DNA of 64,000 bases from Aliidiomarina sedimenti (GTDB lineage: Bacteria > Pseudomonadota > Gammaproteobacteria > Enterobacterales > Alteromonadaceae): the NCBI RefSeq assembly GCF_003986955.1, contig NZ_PIPN01000001.1, forward strand, positions 62,001 through 126,000. The letters are read 5' to 3'. Each line of letters begins with the position of its first letter. The first letter of the stretch is position 1. The notes beneath the pieces were generated by a model. The model searched no databases. It saw only the letters and a program-made list of their open reading frames with translations, and was not told the origin of the DNA. Shown piece by piece: positions 28,141 through 37,377 of the stretch. A program made the position numbers and the translations under genes.

Positions 28141-29310
28141 ATGAATTTGCATGAGTATCAAGCAAAGCAGTTGTTCCGTGAGTTCGGTTTACCAGTATCA
28201 AACGGTGAAGCGGCAGACTCGGCGGATGCAGCTGTTGAAGCGGCCAAACGAATTGGCGGCGACAAATGGGTAGTTAAGTGTCAGGTTCACGCTGGTGGCC
28301 GCGGTAAAGCGGGCGGTGTGAAACTGGTATCAAGCTTGGACGAAGTTCGTGGCTTTGCAGACAAGTGGCTGGGTCAAAACCTGGTAACTTATCAAACAGA
28401 CGAAAATGGCCAGCCGGTAAACAAAATTTCTGTTGAAGATCTGACTGAGATCGAACAGGAGCTTTACCTGGGCGCCGTTATCGATCGCTCAACGCGTAAA
28501 ATCGTATTCATGGCCTCGACTGAAGGTGGCGTGGACATCGAAACCGTTGCAGAAGAAACTCCAGAGAAAATTCTTAAAGCAACCATCGACCCGACGGTTG
28601 GCGCACTGCCATACCAGGGCCGTGAACTTGGCTTTAAACTGGGTCTGAACCCGGAGCAGGTTAAGCAGTTCACTAAGATTTTCTTAGGCCTGGCGAAGAT
28701 GTTCGAACAGTACGATTTCGCGCTGCTTGAAATCAACCCGCTGGTTATCACTGACAAAGGTGATTTGCACTGCCTTGACGGTAAAATCAACATCGACAGC
28801 AATGCGATGTACCGTCAGCCAAAAATCAAAGAATTCCACGATCCTTCACAGGAAGATGCGCGCGAAGCGCACGCGGCTAGCTTTGAACTGAACTATGTAG
28901 CACTTGATGGCAACATCGGTTGCATGGTTAACGGCGCTGGCCTGGCGATGGGTACCATGGACATCGTTAAGTTAAGCGGCGGCGAGCCGGCTAACTTCCT
29001 TGACGTTGGTGGCGGCGCGACCAAAGAGCGTGTTTCTGAAGCGTTCAAAATCATCCTGTCTGACGACAGTGTTAAAGCCGTTCTGGTCAACATCTTCGGT
29101 GGTATCGTACGTTGCGACATGATCGCAGAAGGTATCATTGGCGCAGTTGAAGAAGTAGGCGTTAAAGTACCAGTAGTTGTTCGCCTTGAAGGTAACAACG
29201 CTGAGCTGGGTACTGAGAAGCTGAAAGAAAGCGGCCTGAACATTATCGCTGCTACCAGTCTGACTGACGCAGCACAGAAAGTGGTTGAAGCTGCAGGAGG
29301 CCAGGCATGA
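28141..29310 (+). CDS. sucC: Succinyl-CoA synthetase beta subunit (ADP-forming)
   Basis: Makes ATP from succinyl-CoA with SucD. The 389-residue ATP-grasp protein begins [18 protein letters not shown] and has [18 protein letters not shown], the [36 protein letters not shown] segment and the C-terminal [17 protein letters not shown], all diagnostic of SucC. Its stop overlaps the sucD start (ATGA). It appears to be transcribed separately from sucAB because a hairpin and a TATAAT lie between. Confidence 0.97.
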   Translation: MNLHEYQAKQLFREFGLPVSNGEAADSADAAVEAAKRIGGDKWVVKCQVHAGGRGKAGGVKLVSSLDEVRGFADKWLGQNLVTYQTDENGQPVNKISVEDLTEIEQELYLGAVIDRSTRKIVFMASTEGGVDIETVAEETPEKILKATIDPTVGALPYQGRELGFKLGLNPEQVKQFTKIFLGLAKMFEQYDFALLEINPLVITDKGDLHCLDGKINIDSNAMYRQPKIKEFHDPSQEDAREAHAASFELNYVALDGNIGCMVNGAGLAMGTMDIVKLSGGEPANFLDVGGGATKERVSEAFKIILSDDSVKAVLVNIFGGIVRCDMIAEGIIGAVEEVGVKVPVVVRLEGNNAELGTEKLKESGLNIIAATSLTDAAQKVVEAAGGQA

Positions 29311-30179
29311 GCGTATTAATTAATAAAGACACCAAAGTAATCTGTCAGGGTTTCACTGGCGGCCAGGGTACTTTCCACTCTGAGCAAGCGATTGCTTATG
29401 GTACACAGATGGTTGGCGGTGTAACGCCAGGTAAAGGCGGCCAGACGCATTTGGGTCTGCCTGTATTTAACACAGTGCGTGAAGCGGTTGAACAAACCGG
29501 TGCTACGGCGTCTGTTATCTACGTACCAGCACCTTTCTGTAAGGACTCTATCATTGAAGCAGCAGACGCTGGCATCGAGCTGATCGTTTGTATTACCGAA
29601 GGTATTCCAACCATCGATATGCTGTACGTGAAAGAGTACCTGGATATTAAAGGCGTGCGTATGATTGGTCCTAACTGCCCAGGTGTTATCACCCCCGGTG
29701 AGTGTAAGATCGGGATCATGCCAGGTCACATCCACAAGCCAGGTAAAGTAGGCATCGTATCGCGTTCAGGTACCTTGACTTACGAAGCCGTTAAGCAGAC
29801 GACTGACGAAGGTTTCGGCCAGTCTACCTGTGTTGGTATTGGTGGTGACCCAATTCCTGGTTCAAACTTCATCGACATCCTTGAGATGTTCGAGAAGGAT
29901 CCACAGACTGAAGCGATCGTAATGATCGGCGAAATCGGTGGTACTGCAGAAGAAGAAGCCGCTGAGTACATCAAAGAGAATGTAACTAAGCCTGTGGTTT
30001 CTTACATCGCTGGTGTTACTGCGCCTCCAGGTAAGCGTATGGGCCATGCTGGTGCCATTATCGCTGGTGGTAAAGGTACTGCAGATGAGAAATTTGCTGC
30101 GCTTGAAGCAGCAGGTGTTAAGACCGTTCGCAGCCTGGCTGAAATCGGTAAAGCACTACGCGAGAAAACTGGCTGGTAA
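29307..30179 (+). CDS. sucD: Succinyl-CoA synthetase alpha subunit
   Basis: Carries the phosphorylated histidine of succinyl-CoA synthetase and binds CoA. The 290-residue protein has the CoA-binding N-terminal Rossmann domain ([20 protein letters not shown]), [20 protein letters not shown], and the phospho-histidine in [14 protein letters not shown]. It is coupled to sucC by a four-base overlap. A strong terminator follows directly. Confidence 0.97.
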   Translation: MSVLINKDTKVICQGFTGGQGTFHSEQAIAYGTQMVGGVTPGKGGQTHLGLPVFNTVREAVEQTGATASVIYVPAPFCKDSIIEAADAGIELIVCITEGIPTIDMLYVKEYLDIKGVRMIGPNCPGVITPGECKIGIMPGHIHKPGKVGIVSRSGTLTYEAVKQTTDEGFGQSTCVGIGGDPIPGSNFIDILEMFEKDPQTEAIVMIGEIGGTAEEEAAEYIKENVTKPVVSYIAGVTAPPGKRMGHAGAIIAGGKGTADEKFAALEAAGVKTVRSLAEIGKALREKTGW

Positions 30180-30198
30180 GTTTTGGTTTGATTGCTGA

Positions 30199-30223
30199 AA
30201 AGGCGCCTTAGGGCGCCTTTTTT
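30199..30223 (+). terminator. sucCD terminator
   Basis: A stem AAAGGCGCC/GGCGCCTTT (30199-30207 and 30212-30220) with a TTAG loop and a T-run ends the TCA operon. Confidence 0.9.
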
Positions 30224-30254
30224 GTCTGTGTAATTAATTAAATAGAGAGGTCGT

Positions 30255-31022
30255 ATGCGCTCTTTGTGGTTAAGGTGTTTGCTCATAGCCGTGGCGCTGT
30301 TTTCAGCCCCGGCGCTGTCTATCGTTAATATCGAAGATATGCGTATGGATGAGTCAAAACCCGGCTGGATGTTGAGTAGTACATTAAGTTTAAGTGGTAA
30401 ACGGGGAAACCTTGAAGAGGATAAATTATCGCTCAACGGTGGTACCCAGTGGATAAGCGATGATCTCAAGGTGCGCAATCTGCTGCTGTTCACGGTGGCG
30501 AATGACAGGGCTGAGGGTGAGACCTACTCGGAAGAGTACTTTGCCCATTTACGCCACACCCGTCAGGTGGTCAATGGCATTGCCTGGGAACTGTTCGGCC
30601 AGCATCAAAGTGAGCCGCTGAACCAGGATTACAAACGGCAGTTGATCGGCAGCAATGCCCGTTTTCGTATTGAAACCGCGCTGGTGGACGGCTATGGCGG
30701 CGCTGGACTGATGTATGAGGAACGCTCGGTTGAGCCACCTTTAGCGGAGCAGATTGAGCGCAACGACTGGCGACTGAATTTTTATCTTAATTCAAGCTAT
30801 CCCTTGAGCGACAATGCTGAGCTGGCGGTGAATTTTTACGTTCAACCAGCCATTGAGGACTTCTCTGACGTACGCAGTGTGGTCAATGCCGGTATCACCA
30901 GTCGACTGAACCGAGTCTTTTCACTGACTCTGGATGTAAGTTACAGCAATGAAAGCGAGCCTTTGGTCGGCCAGGCACATGATGAGTGGACCTATGCCAT
31001 GGGGCTCAACTTTCGTTTTTGA
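30255..31022 (+). CDS. DUF481-like outer-membrane barrel protein
   Basis: A 255-residue protein with a signal peptide (cleaved near ALS-IVN) and alternating hydrophobic beta-strands ending in phenylalanine (GLNFRF), as in outer-membrane barrels. The pattern (WMLSSTLSLSGKRGN, KVRNLLLFTVAND, RHTRQVVNGIAWELFGQHQ) resembles DUF481, a family often annotated as salt-induced or as an outer-membrane protein. The function is unknown. GAGAGG precedes the ATG. It converges with a TPR-protein gene after 11 bases. Confidence 0.65.
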   Translation: MRSLWLRCLLIAVALFSAPALSIVNIEDMRMDESKPGWMLSSTLSLSGKRGNLEEDKLSLNGGTQWISDDLKVRNLLLFTVANDRAEGETYSEEYFAHLRHTRQVVNGIAWELFGQHQSEPLNQDYKRQLIGSNARFRIETALVDGYGGAGLMYEERSVEPPLAEQIERNDWRLNFYLNSSYPLSDNAELAVNFYVQPAIEDFSDVRSVVNAGITSRLNRVFSLTLDVSYSNESEPLVGQAHDEWTYAMGLNFRF

Positions 31023-31033
31023 TCTCGCCTGAT

Positions 31034-31963
31034 TTAACTCTTCGCATCCAGCGCTTGTCGCAGTTGTTCAATTTCAGACTGCAGACGCTCGTCGCTGCGG
31101 TCAGCCAGCTCGATAACCTGCTGCAGCCGCGTGTGGGCTTGCTCATGCAAGGTTAGCTTTGTTTCGACCTGTGCCAGGCGTAATTGCAACCAGGCCGGGT
31201 CGTGGCTAAGTGATTGCGGAGCGTTTTCGAGCATTTCGATACCCTGTTGATATGCCTGTTGGCGGAACGCCGGGGTCACGTCGCTATCCGCAACGGCCGC
31301 TAAGCGAACCTGTTGGTAGAGTACGTCAGAGCGAACTGAGTCAGCAGCGAGTTCCAGGCTTCGCTGCAACTGTTGCTGTGCTGCCTGGTATCGTTGCAGA
31401 GCGATAAGACGGAGGCTAAACTCGAAGTGGGCATCAAAGCTATCCGGTGTATGCTCAAGCCAGGCCTGGTAAAGCGCGATTTCGTCCTGCTCATTATCTT
31501 CCATTTGAGCGCGCGGTATCTCAGCCGGAAACTGCAAAGGGCTATCCAGCTCAACCAGTCGTTGCTTATGAAAACTAAGTTTTTCAGCACTACCGCCAAG
31601 TAAACCTGGCGCAAACCGATGAAACTGAACCAAACCAAAGTGAGCAAGGGCATGATCGGGGTCTGTTTCCAGTGCATTTTCAAGGTCACGCCGCAGGCCA
31701 CGTGCGAGCATGGCAGAACGCAGTGCTCCCGCATCTTGCAACTGGGTCATTTTAATCAACCCCTGTAAATAATGGTAATCGCCTGTGTTGCCGTGCTCGT
31801 CCGACAATGCGTCAAGCGTGTCTTTCGCGGCATCAAGATCCTGCGCGCGAAGCTGCTCGACCACCTCCTCATAAGGTTCGGCAGTATCGACAATGAAGCT
31901 TTGCGCCTGCGCAGGTGCGGCGGCCAGTCCGGTAAACAAAACAATAGTGAGTAGTCGCAGCAT
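31034..31963 (-). CDS. Periplasmic TPR-repeat protein
   Basis: A 309-residue exported protein: signal peptide ending AQA-QS (about residue 21), followed by helical repeats of TPR type (YLQGLIKMTQLQ, ALETDPDHALAHFGLVQFH, HFEFSLRLIALQRYQAAQQQLQRSLELA, LRLAQVETKLTLHEQAHTRLQQVIELA). TPR arrays mediate protein contacts, probably in the periplasm, but no partner is indicated. LGGSAEKLSFHKQRLVELD resembles a segment of TRAP/TPR transport-associated proteins; this is uncertain. It sits between the DUF481 gene and the LysR gene. Confidence 0.7.
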   Translation of the reverse strand: MLRLLTIVLFTGLAAAPAQAQSFIVDTAEPYEEVVEQLRAQDLDAAKDTLDALSDEHGNTGDYHYLQGLIKMTQLQDAGALRSAMLARGLRRDLENALETDPDHALAHFGLVQFHRFAPGLLGGSAEKLSFHKQRLVELDSPLQFPAEIPRAQMEDNEQDEIALYQAWLEHTPDSFDAHFEFSLRLIALQRYQAAQQQLQRSLELAADSVRSDVLYQQVRLAAVADSDVTPAFRQQAYQQGIEMLENAPQSLSHDPAWLQLRLAQVETKLTLHEQAHTRLQQVIELADRSDERLQSEIEQLRQALDAKS

Positions 31964-31999
31964 GGTAATCAGCTCGCCAGTTGTGAGTTTTTTGTTAGT

Positions 32000-32923
32000 T
32001 TACGCACAAATACGCTTGCCGGCATCTCCCAGTTGTATCAAATTGTGTCGAAGCCAACGGTTGGCCTGATCATCATTGTCCTGCTGGTGCCAGTAAACAC
32101 GCAATTGAATCTCGGTGCTGGTAAGGGGCAGGGGGGCCTGGTGCAGTGGATACTGCTGAGCCAGTGGCGCGCCAATTAAATCGGGCACCGTTAGTAACAG
32201 CTCACTGCCGGCGGCAATTTGAGCAGCGCTCTGGTAACTCTGGCAACGAAGCTCAATGGTTCGTTCAAAGCCGGCTTTAAGCAGTGGCATATCCTCAAGC
32301 ACAATGCCCTGAGGTCGCCCGGATACAGCGATATGGGGGTGACTAAGGTACTGCTGCATGGTTTCGAGCTGCACTGGTTTGCGGCTTAAGACGACAAAAT
32401 GGTCCTGCATAAAAGGCGCATGACAAACCGGCCGTGGAATTGCCATCTCAACGTCTACAATCAAATCCAGCGTGCGTCTGGTCAGGCTATCAGTTAAGTG
32501 GTCGCGCATATAGGGCACACTGCGTAAACGACAGTGTGGCGCCAGTTGCTGGACAAGGTGATGCAGACGCGGCAGCAGACTGCTTTCCATCGCTTCAGGC
32601 ATGCCTATGGTAAAGGTCAGCTGCGCCGTTTGTGGGTCGAATAATTGCGGGGTGGCTATTAGTTGCTGCAGCGCCAGTAAGTGTTGAATCACAACGGGTG
32701 CCAGATGCTCGCAGTAGGGCGTGGGTACCAGCTGCCGTCCGTGCCGTTCAAACAGCGGGTCCTGAAAGTGGTCACGCAGTCTGCGCAGGGCATGGCTAAG
32801 GGCAGATGGCGACAATGCCAGTTGGTCGGCTGCAAGATTGAGCTGACGTTGCAGGTAGATTTCGCGCAGGACCCGTAACAGGTTGAGGTCCAGATGATTG
32901 AAACGCTGTTGATTAAAATCCAT
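32000..32923 (-). CDS. LysR family transcriptional regulator
   Basis: A 307-residue LysR-type regulator. The N-terminal winged helix-turn-helix (LDLNLLRVLREIYLQRQLNLAADQLALSPSALSHALRRLRDHFQDPLFERHGRQLVPT, residues 11-68) is clear and is followed by a periplasmic-binding-like effector domain. It is divergent from the acyl-CoA dehydrogenase operon, with a T-N11-A palindrome in the shared 126-base region, so it probably controls that operon in response to one of its intermediates. The effector is unknown. Confidence 0.9.
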   Translation of the reverse strand: MDFNQQRFNHLDLNLLRVLREIYLQRQLNLAADQLALSPSALSHALRRLRDHFQDPLFERHGRQLVPTPYCEHLAPVVIQHLLALQQLIATPQLFDPQTAQLTFTIGMPEAMESSLLPRLHHLVQQLAPHCRLRSVPYMRDHLTDSLTRRTLDLIVDVEMAIPRPVCHAPFMQDHFVVLSRKPVQLETMQQYLSHPHIAVSGRPQGIVLEDMPLLKAGFERTIELRCQSYQSAAQIAAGSELLLTVPDLIGAPLAQQYPLHQAPLPLTSTEIQLRVYWHQQDNDDQANRWLRHNLIQLGDAGKRICA

Positions 32924-32955
32924 TGCGGCTTAGCTCTCGTATGATTAGATATAAG

Positions 32956-32970
32956 ATGAATGTAATTCAT
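32956..32970. promoter_or_regulatory. Putative LysR operator between the regulator and ACAD genes
   Basis: A perfect inverted repeat ATGAAT-gta-ATTCAT contains the T-N11-A arrangement of LysR-type sites. A related half-site-rich stretch (attcacttcattcatt) follows at about 32989-33004. The location in the divergent promoter region supports binding by the adjacent regulator. Confidence 0.55.
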
Positions 32971-33049
32971 TTTAATGTCTTAATAAAATTCACTTCATTC
33001 ATTTTATTCTGACGGTTAGGATGAGCGAAACAATTTTTGAGGTCTGACC

Positions 33050-34282
33050 ATGCATTTTGAACATGACGCGAGCAGTAAAAGTTACCTTGCCCGTTTAAAC
33101 GATTTTATGATCAGCCATGTCCAGCCCGTCGAGGCTGAGTGCATGCAGGCGCTGGCAGAGCAGGACCATGCGGATTTCAAACGCTGGCAGCAATTGCCGC
33201 AAATTACAGCGTTGCAACAGCAGGCCCGTGATGCAGGTTTGTGGAATCTGTTTTTGCCTGATGCCGAACTGGGTCAGGGCCTGACCACCCTGCAGTATGC
33301 GCCACTTGCCGAGCGTATGGGGCGTAGTCTGATTGCCCCCGAGATATTTAACTGCAATGCGCCGGACACCGGCAATATGGAAGTCTTGTATCACTTTGGC
33401 AGTGACCAGCAGAAGCAGCGCTGGTTAGCGCCCCTGCTGGCTGGTGATATCCGTTCTGTGTTCTGTATGACAGAACCCGATGTCGCCTCGTCTGATGCGA
33501 CCAATATGGCTGCCACTATCGAAGAAGACGGCGACCATGTGCTGGTTAACGGGCGTAAATGGTGGTCGACCGGTTTAGGTCATCCGCATGCTAAATTCGC
33601 CATCGTAATGGGGGTTTCGCGGCCTCAGGCAGACAAGCACCAGCGTCATTCTATGGTGATTGTGCCGCTCGACGTTGAAGGGGTTGAAATCGAACGGATG
33701 TTGCCAGCCTTTAACAGTTTCGATCCACCTTATGGGCATGGCGAAGTAAATTTTAATCAGGTGCGTGTCCCACGTGGCAACGTGATTGGCGACCTGGGGG
33801 CCGGTTTCGCCATTGCTCAGGGCCGTTTAGGGCCTGGCCGCATTCACCATTGTATGCGTGCGCTGGGCGCTGCAGAGCATGCGCTGCAACTTCTGATTGA
33901 ACGGGCCGCGTCACGTCAGGCGTTTGGTCAGCCATTGCTGAAGCTGGGGGGGAATGCAGAACGAATTGCAGAACATCGAATGGCGATTGACCAGGCTCGT
34001 TTGTATACCCTCAGCGCGGCTGACAAGATTGACCGCCTGGGTGTTAAGCACGCAATGAGCGAGATCTCGGGGATTAAAGTGGTGGTGCCCAATGTATTGC
34101 AGCGCGTAGTCGACGATGCAATTCAGATTTATGGTGGTGCAGGAATGAGCAATGACGTGCCCTTAGCAGCGCTGTGGACCACGGCGAGGGCATTGCGTAT
34201 TGCCGATGGTCCGGATGAGGTTCATAAAGCTATGGTTACCCGCACTGAACTTAAAAAATATCGGCAGGGGGACAAGTCATGA
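33050..34282 (+). CDS. Acyl-CoA dehydrogenase, ACAD10/11-like
   Basis: FAD-dependent acyl-CoA dehydrogenase fold, 410 residues. It carries signatures characteristic of the ACAD10/ACAD11 branch: FNCNAPDTGNMEV (100-112), EPDVASSDATN (142-152), NGRKWWSTG and QGRLGPGRIHHCMR. In that family the enzyme is reported to act on 4-phosphorylated hydroxyacyl-CoA. The next gene, overlapping by four bases, encodes the kinase-like domain that is fused to ACAD10/11 in animals. It is the first gene of an operon divergent from a LysR regulator. The substrate is inferred, not shown. Confidence 0.9.
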   Translation: MHFEHDASSKSYLARLNDFMISHVQPVEAECMQALAEQDHADFKRWQQLPQITALQQQARDAGLWNLFLPDAELGQGLTTLQYAPLAERMGRSLIAPEIFNCNAPDTGNMEVLYHFGSDQQKQRWLAPLLAGDIRSVFCMTEPDVASSDATNMAATIEEDGDHVLVNGRKWWSTGLGHPHAKFAIVMGVSRPQADKHQRHSMVIVPLDVEGVEIERMLPAFNSFDPPYGHGEVNFNQVRVPRGNVIGDLGAGFAIAQGRLGPGRIHHCMRALGAAEHALQLLIERAASRQAFGQPLLKLGGNAERIAEHRMAIDQARLYTLSAADKIDRLGVKHAMSEISGIKVVVPNVLQRVVDDAIQIYGGAGMSNDVPLAALWTTARALRIADGPDEVHKAMVTRTELKKYRQGDKS

Positions 34283-35355
34283 GTAATCCGGCACTGATAG
34301 ACACCGGCAGTAGCGTGCGCGACGAAGAGACCTTCGACGTCAGCGCAGTCAGCCAATGGCTGGCGAGCAAGGTCGATGGCTTGTCTGGCGAGCCTGAGGT
34401 GACTCAGTTTACCGGGGGGGCTTCAAACTGGACCTATCGGTTGTTCTTTAGCCAGCAGCATGACTTTATTTTACGCCGCGGACCAGCCGGAACCAAAGCG
34501 CGTTCTGCGCACGACATGGGGCGTGAATACAAATTACAAAGCGCGCTAAAGAGTGAGTTTTCGTGGGTCCCTGAGATGATTGGTTATTGCGCAGATACCT
34601 CGCTGATTGGCAGCGATTTTTATGTTATGCGTCGCATTGCAGGCATTATTCCGCGCAAAAACATGCCGCGCGGCCTGTCCTTGAGTGAGCAACAGGCGTC
34701 CAGTTTGTGTCGCACTATGCTGGATAAATTAGTCGCCTTGCATAGCATCGATATTGAAACCTCCGGGCTGCATGAGCTGGGCAAAGGGGCTGGCTATGCT
34801 GAGCGTCAGGTAAGTGGCTGGAGCAAACGATACCGCCAGGCGAAAACCTGGAATGTTCCGTCTGGCAACAAAATTATGAAATGGTTAGCGGCCAATCTCC
34901 CGAAAGAGGAGCGGCTGTGTATGACCCACAATGACTATCGGCTGGATAACCTGATCCTGAACCCTTCAGATCCGACCGATATCCTGGCGGTGTTGGACTG
35001 GGAACTGGCTACCATTGGTGACCCCTTGATGGATGTCGGTAATATGCTGGCGTACTGGATTGAAGCCGATGACGACGCTATTGCCCGCTCGACCCGCCGC
35101 CAGCCAACCCATTTACCGGGTATGTTTACCCGTCGTCAAATCATCGACTACTACTGTGAAAAGATGGGCATTGATGCGGAGGACTTCGTTTTTTATGAAG
35201 TCTACGGACTGTTTCGGTTGTCCGCGATTGCGCAGCAAATTTATTATCGTTACTACCATAAACAAACCAGCAATAAAGCGTTCAAGCGCTTTTGGTTTTT
35301 AGTCCATTATCTGCATTGGCGCTGCCGCAAACTCATTCGTCAGCAGGGACGTTAA
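34279..35355 (+). CDS. APH-fold kinase partnered with acyl-CoA dehydrogenase
   Basis: A 358-residue aminoglycoside-phosphotransferase-fold kinase, of the branch fused to ACAD10/11 in animals and related to LvaA of the Pseudomonas levulinate pathway. Visible: TGGASNWTYRL near the nucleotide loop, the catalytic loop HNDYRLDN (217-224) with Asp219 and Asn224, and the metal-binding Asp240 in VLDWELATIGDPLMDVG. The proposed reaction is ATP-dependent phosphorylation of a hydroxyacyl-CoA that the adjacent ACAD then processes. Its start overlaps the ACAD stop. It is not an antibiotic-resistance gene as far as can be judged. Confidence 0.87.
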   Translation: MSNPALIDTGSSVRDEETFDVSAVSQWLASKVDGLSGEPEVTQFTGGASNWTYRLFFSQQHDFILRRGPAGTKARSAHDMGREYKLQSALKSEFSWVPEMIGYCADTSLIGSDFYVMRRIAGIIPRKNMPRGLSLSEQQASSLCRTMLDKLVALHSIDIETSGLHELGKGAGYAERQVSGWSKRYRQAKTWNVPSGNKIMKWLAANLPKEERLCMTHNDYRLDNLILNPSDPTDILAVLDWELATIGDPLMDVGNMLAYWIEADDDAIARSTRRQPTHLPGMFTRRQIIDYYCEKMGIDAEDFVFYEVYGLFRLSAIAQQIYYRYYHKQTSNKAFKRFWFLVHYLHWRCRKLIRQQGR

Positions 35356-35359
35356 TAGC

Positions 35360-36061
35360 ATGGCTAGTATCTATCTAATGCGCCATGGGCAGGCGTCTTT
35401 TGGCAGCGAAAATTACGATCAACTGAGCGATACAGGCTATGCTCAGGCCTGTTTTAACGGTGAGTTTCTGGCTCGCCAGGAGGTGCTGCCGGATCGGATC
35501 ATAAGTGGCACCTTGCAACGTCAGCGGCAAACCGTTGAGGGGCTCGTGCAAGGGATAAAGCAATCAGGTGTAGAGAACGTACCGCTATGGCAGGAAAATC
35601 CAGCCTGGAATGAATTTAACCATAACGAGGTGCTTGATGTTCACGGCCGTGAGGCCGGGGCGTTGCGCGAACAAATCGCCGGCCAGTCTGATCAGGAGCG
35701 TTACTTTCAGGAGTATTTTGTTGCCGCTATGAAACGTTGGGTGGGCGGCGCCCAGGCAAGCGATTACAACGAAAGCTTTACTGACTTTGAACAGCGTATT
35801 GCCGAGGCCAGTACAGAGCTCTTTGGCAGTCTGAAACTCGGTGAACGAGTGCTGGTGGTAACCTCGGGCGGCCCCATTTCGCTGGTGGTGCGTGAACTGC
35901 TGGGAATGAATGTTGAGCAGGCGTTGCGGCTAAACTGGCGTCTGGTTAACGGCGGCATTACCAAGGTGTCTGTGTCCAATCGTCACGGTGCTCAACTGAT
36001 TAGTCTAAATGAACATATGCACTTTAACGGTCCTGAAAGGACATTATTAAGCGCCCGTTAA
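35360..36061 (+). CDS. Histidine phosphatase family protein (phosphoglycerate-mutase-like)
   Basis: A 233-residue protein with the histidine phosphatase signature YLMRHGQASFG (phospho-acceptor His9) and a second catalytic region VLVVTSGGPISLVVRELLGM. The usual second histidine appears as VTSGGP, lacking the His of the VTHGG form, so catalysis may be altered. It starts four bases after the kinase gene, so it is in the same operon. It might remove phosphate from a pathway intermediate; this is inference. Confidence 0.82.
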   Translation: MASIYLMRHGQASFGSENYDQLSDTGYAQACFNGEFLARQEVLPDRIISGTLQRQRQTVEGLVQGIKQSGVENVPLWQENPAWNEFNHNEVLDVHGREAGALREQIAGQSDQERYFQEYFVAAMKRWVGGAQASDYNESFTDFEQRIAEASTELFGSLKLGERVLVVTSGGPISLVVRELLGMNVEQALRLNWRLVNGGITKVSVSNRHGAQLISLNEHMHFNGPERTLLSAR

Positions 36062-36108
36062 GATGAAATTAGCCTGCTTCAATCAAGCAGTAATAAAAGG
36101 AATCCAGT

Positions 36109-36855
36109 ATGCGACAAACTATTATAATTACCGGCGCGAGTTCAGGCCTTGGCGAAGAGATGGCTCGCCAGTTCGCAGCTATGGGACGCAACCTTGGTCT
36201 GTGCGCGCGGCGCACCGACCGTTTAGAGGCGTTAAAAGCCGAGCTGCTGGCGGCAAATCCCGCCATTCGCATTGAAGTGAAAGCACTGGATGTGAATGAC
36301 CATGACCGTGTCTTCGCTGTGGTCAGAGAGTTTAAGCAGGAGTTTGGTAAGATTGACCGCTTCATTGTGAACGCGGGCATGGGCAAAGGCGTTGGTATCG
36401 GTAAAGGCAATTTCGACGCTAATAAGCAAACGGCGATGACCAATTACATTGCCGCGATGGCGCAGTGTGAAGCGGCAATGGAAGTGTTCCGTGAACAGAA
36501 TGACGGTCACCTGGTCACCATTTCTTCAATGAGCGCGGTTCGTGGTATGCCGGGTGCGATGACTGCGTATGCGTCCAGTAAGGCGGCACTGGAGTCATTG
36601 ACCGAAGGGATCCGCTCCGACGTGCTGCGAAAACCGATCAAGGTGAGTTGTATTATGCCCGGTTATATCCGCTCTGAGCTGAACGAGAAGGTCAAGGAAA
36701 CACCATTTATGGTGGATACCGTGCCCGGGGTTAAAGCCATGGTGAAGCAAATTGAAAAAGAAGTCGCTACGGCATATGTACCCTGGTGGCCCTGGGCTCC
36801 GTTAGGTTTTATTATGAAACGCATTCCACTGAGCTGGATGCGCAAGCTTTTTTAA
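36109..36855 (+). CDS. Short-chain dehydrogenase/reductase
   Basis: A 248-residue classical SDR. Cofactor motif TGASSGLG (8-15), ARRTDRLE with basic residues suggesting NADP(H), NAGMG (88-92), catalytic Ser139/140 and YASSK with Tyr154 and Lys158. The C-terminal part is hydrophobic (YVPWWPWAPLGFIMKRIPLSW), which suggests membrane association. It lies 47 bases after the phosphatase gene and is probably co-transcribed. The substrate is unknown; oxidation or reduction of a hydroxy- or ketoacyl intermediate would fit the operon. Confidence 0.88.
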   Translation: MRQTIIITGASSGLGEEMARQFAAMGRNLGLCARRTDRLEALKAELLAANPAIRIEVKALDVNDHDRVFAVVREFKQEFGKIDRFIVNAGMGKGVGIGKGNFDANKQTAMTNYIAAMAQCEAAMEVFREQNDGHLVTISSMSAVRGMPGAMTAYASSKAALESLTEGIRSDVLRKPIKVSCIMPGYIRSELNEKVKETPFMVDTVPGVKAMVKQIEKEVATAYVPWWPWAPLGFIMKRIPLSWMRKLF

Positions 36856-36934
36856 CAATGCGACCAAGGTCTGGTTTGTTAATAGCGCCAAGTTTGGCAT
36901 TATAGGCGTCACTATATGTAATAAGAGCGGCACT

Positions 36935-37363
36935 ATGAATATTCAAAAAGCGATTGCCCTGGTCACAGCCCCTGTTGGATTGATTTTCCTGCTTAGTGAC
37001 CCGAGTGACCTGCTTCAGGTCATTACCAGCACTGGCCTGAACTGGCATGCTGTATTTCTGCCTATAGCGCTGGGCATTGTGTTTGGCTGCCTGGCTGGTC
37101 TGTTACGCTTTGATCAGGTGCAGAAGTTGCAGCTACCGGCACTTTATGTGACCACGGCGCTATTCACGTTTGGCGTCATCAGCTCAATCGCGATTAAATT
37201 CGAGCACGGTTATTGGTTTTTGGCGCAACCAACTTTCTGGCTGGCGTCAGTCGGGCTCGCTTTGCATGCCTTTATGCGCACGCAGCTGCGCTTTTCTGAA
37301 AAGCAACACGAGGCCGCTGAAGCCAGTAGCAAGAAGAGCGACAAAAAAGAGCCCAAGGGCTAG
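36935..37363 (+). CDS. Four-helix membrane protein, unknown function
   Basis: A 142-residue protein with four hydrophobic segments (about residues 7-27, 37-57, 66-86 and 94-114) and a charged lysine-rich cytoplasmic tail (KKSDKKEPKG). No family is recognised. It precedes pxpA by 14 bases, so it may be the first gene of the 5-oxoprolinase operon. A role in importing or exporting a substrate is possible but unsupported. The upstream gap (36856-36934) contains no clear promoter. Confidence 0.7.
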   Translation: MNIQKAIALVTAPVGLIFLLSDPSDLLQVITSTGLNWHAVFLPIALGIVFGCLAGLLRFDQVQKLQLPALYVTTALFTFGVISSIAIKFEHGYWFLAQPTFWLASVGLALHAFMRTQLRFSEKQHEAAEASSKKSDKKEPKG

Positions 37364-37377
37364 TTAACAGGCTATCT

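Noticed and set aside
34279-35355. Aminoglycoside resistance gene
   Set aside because: The APH fold is that of the ACAD-associated kinase, and its coupling to the dehydrogenase argues for metabolism.
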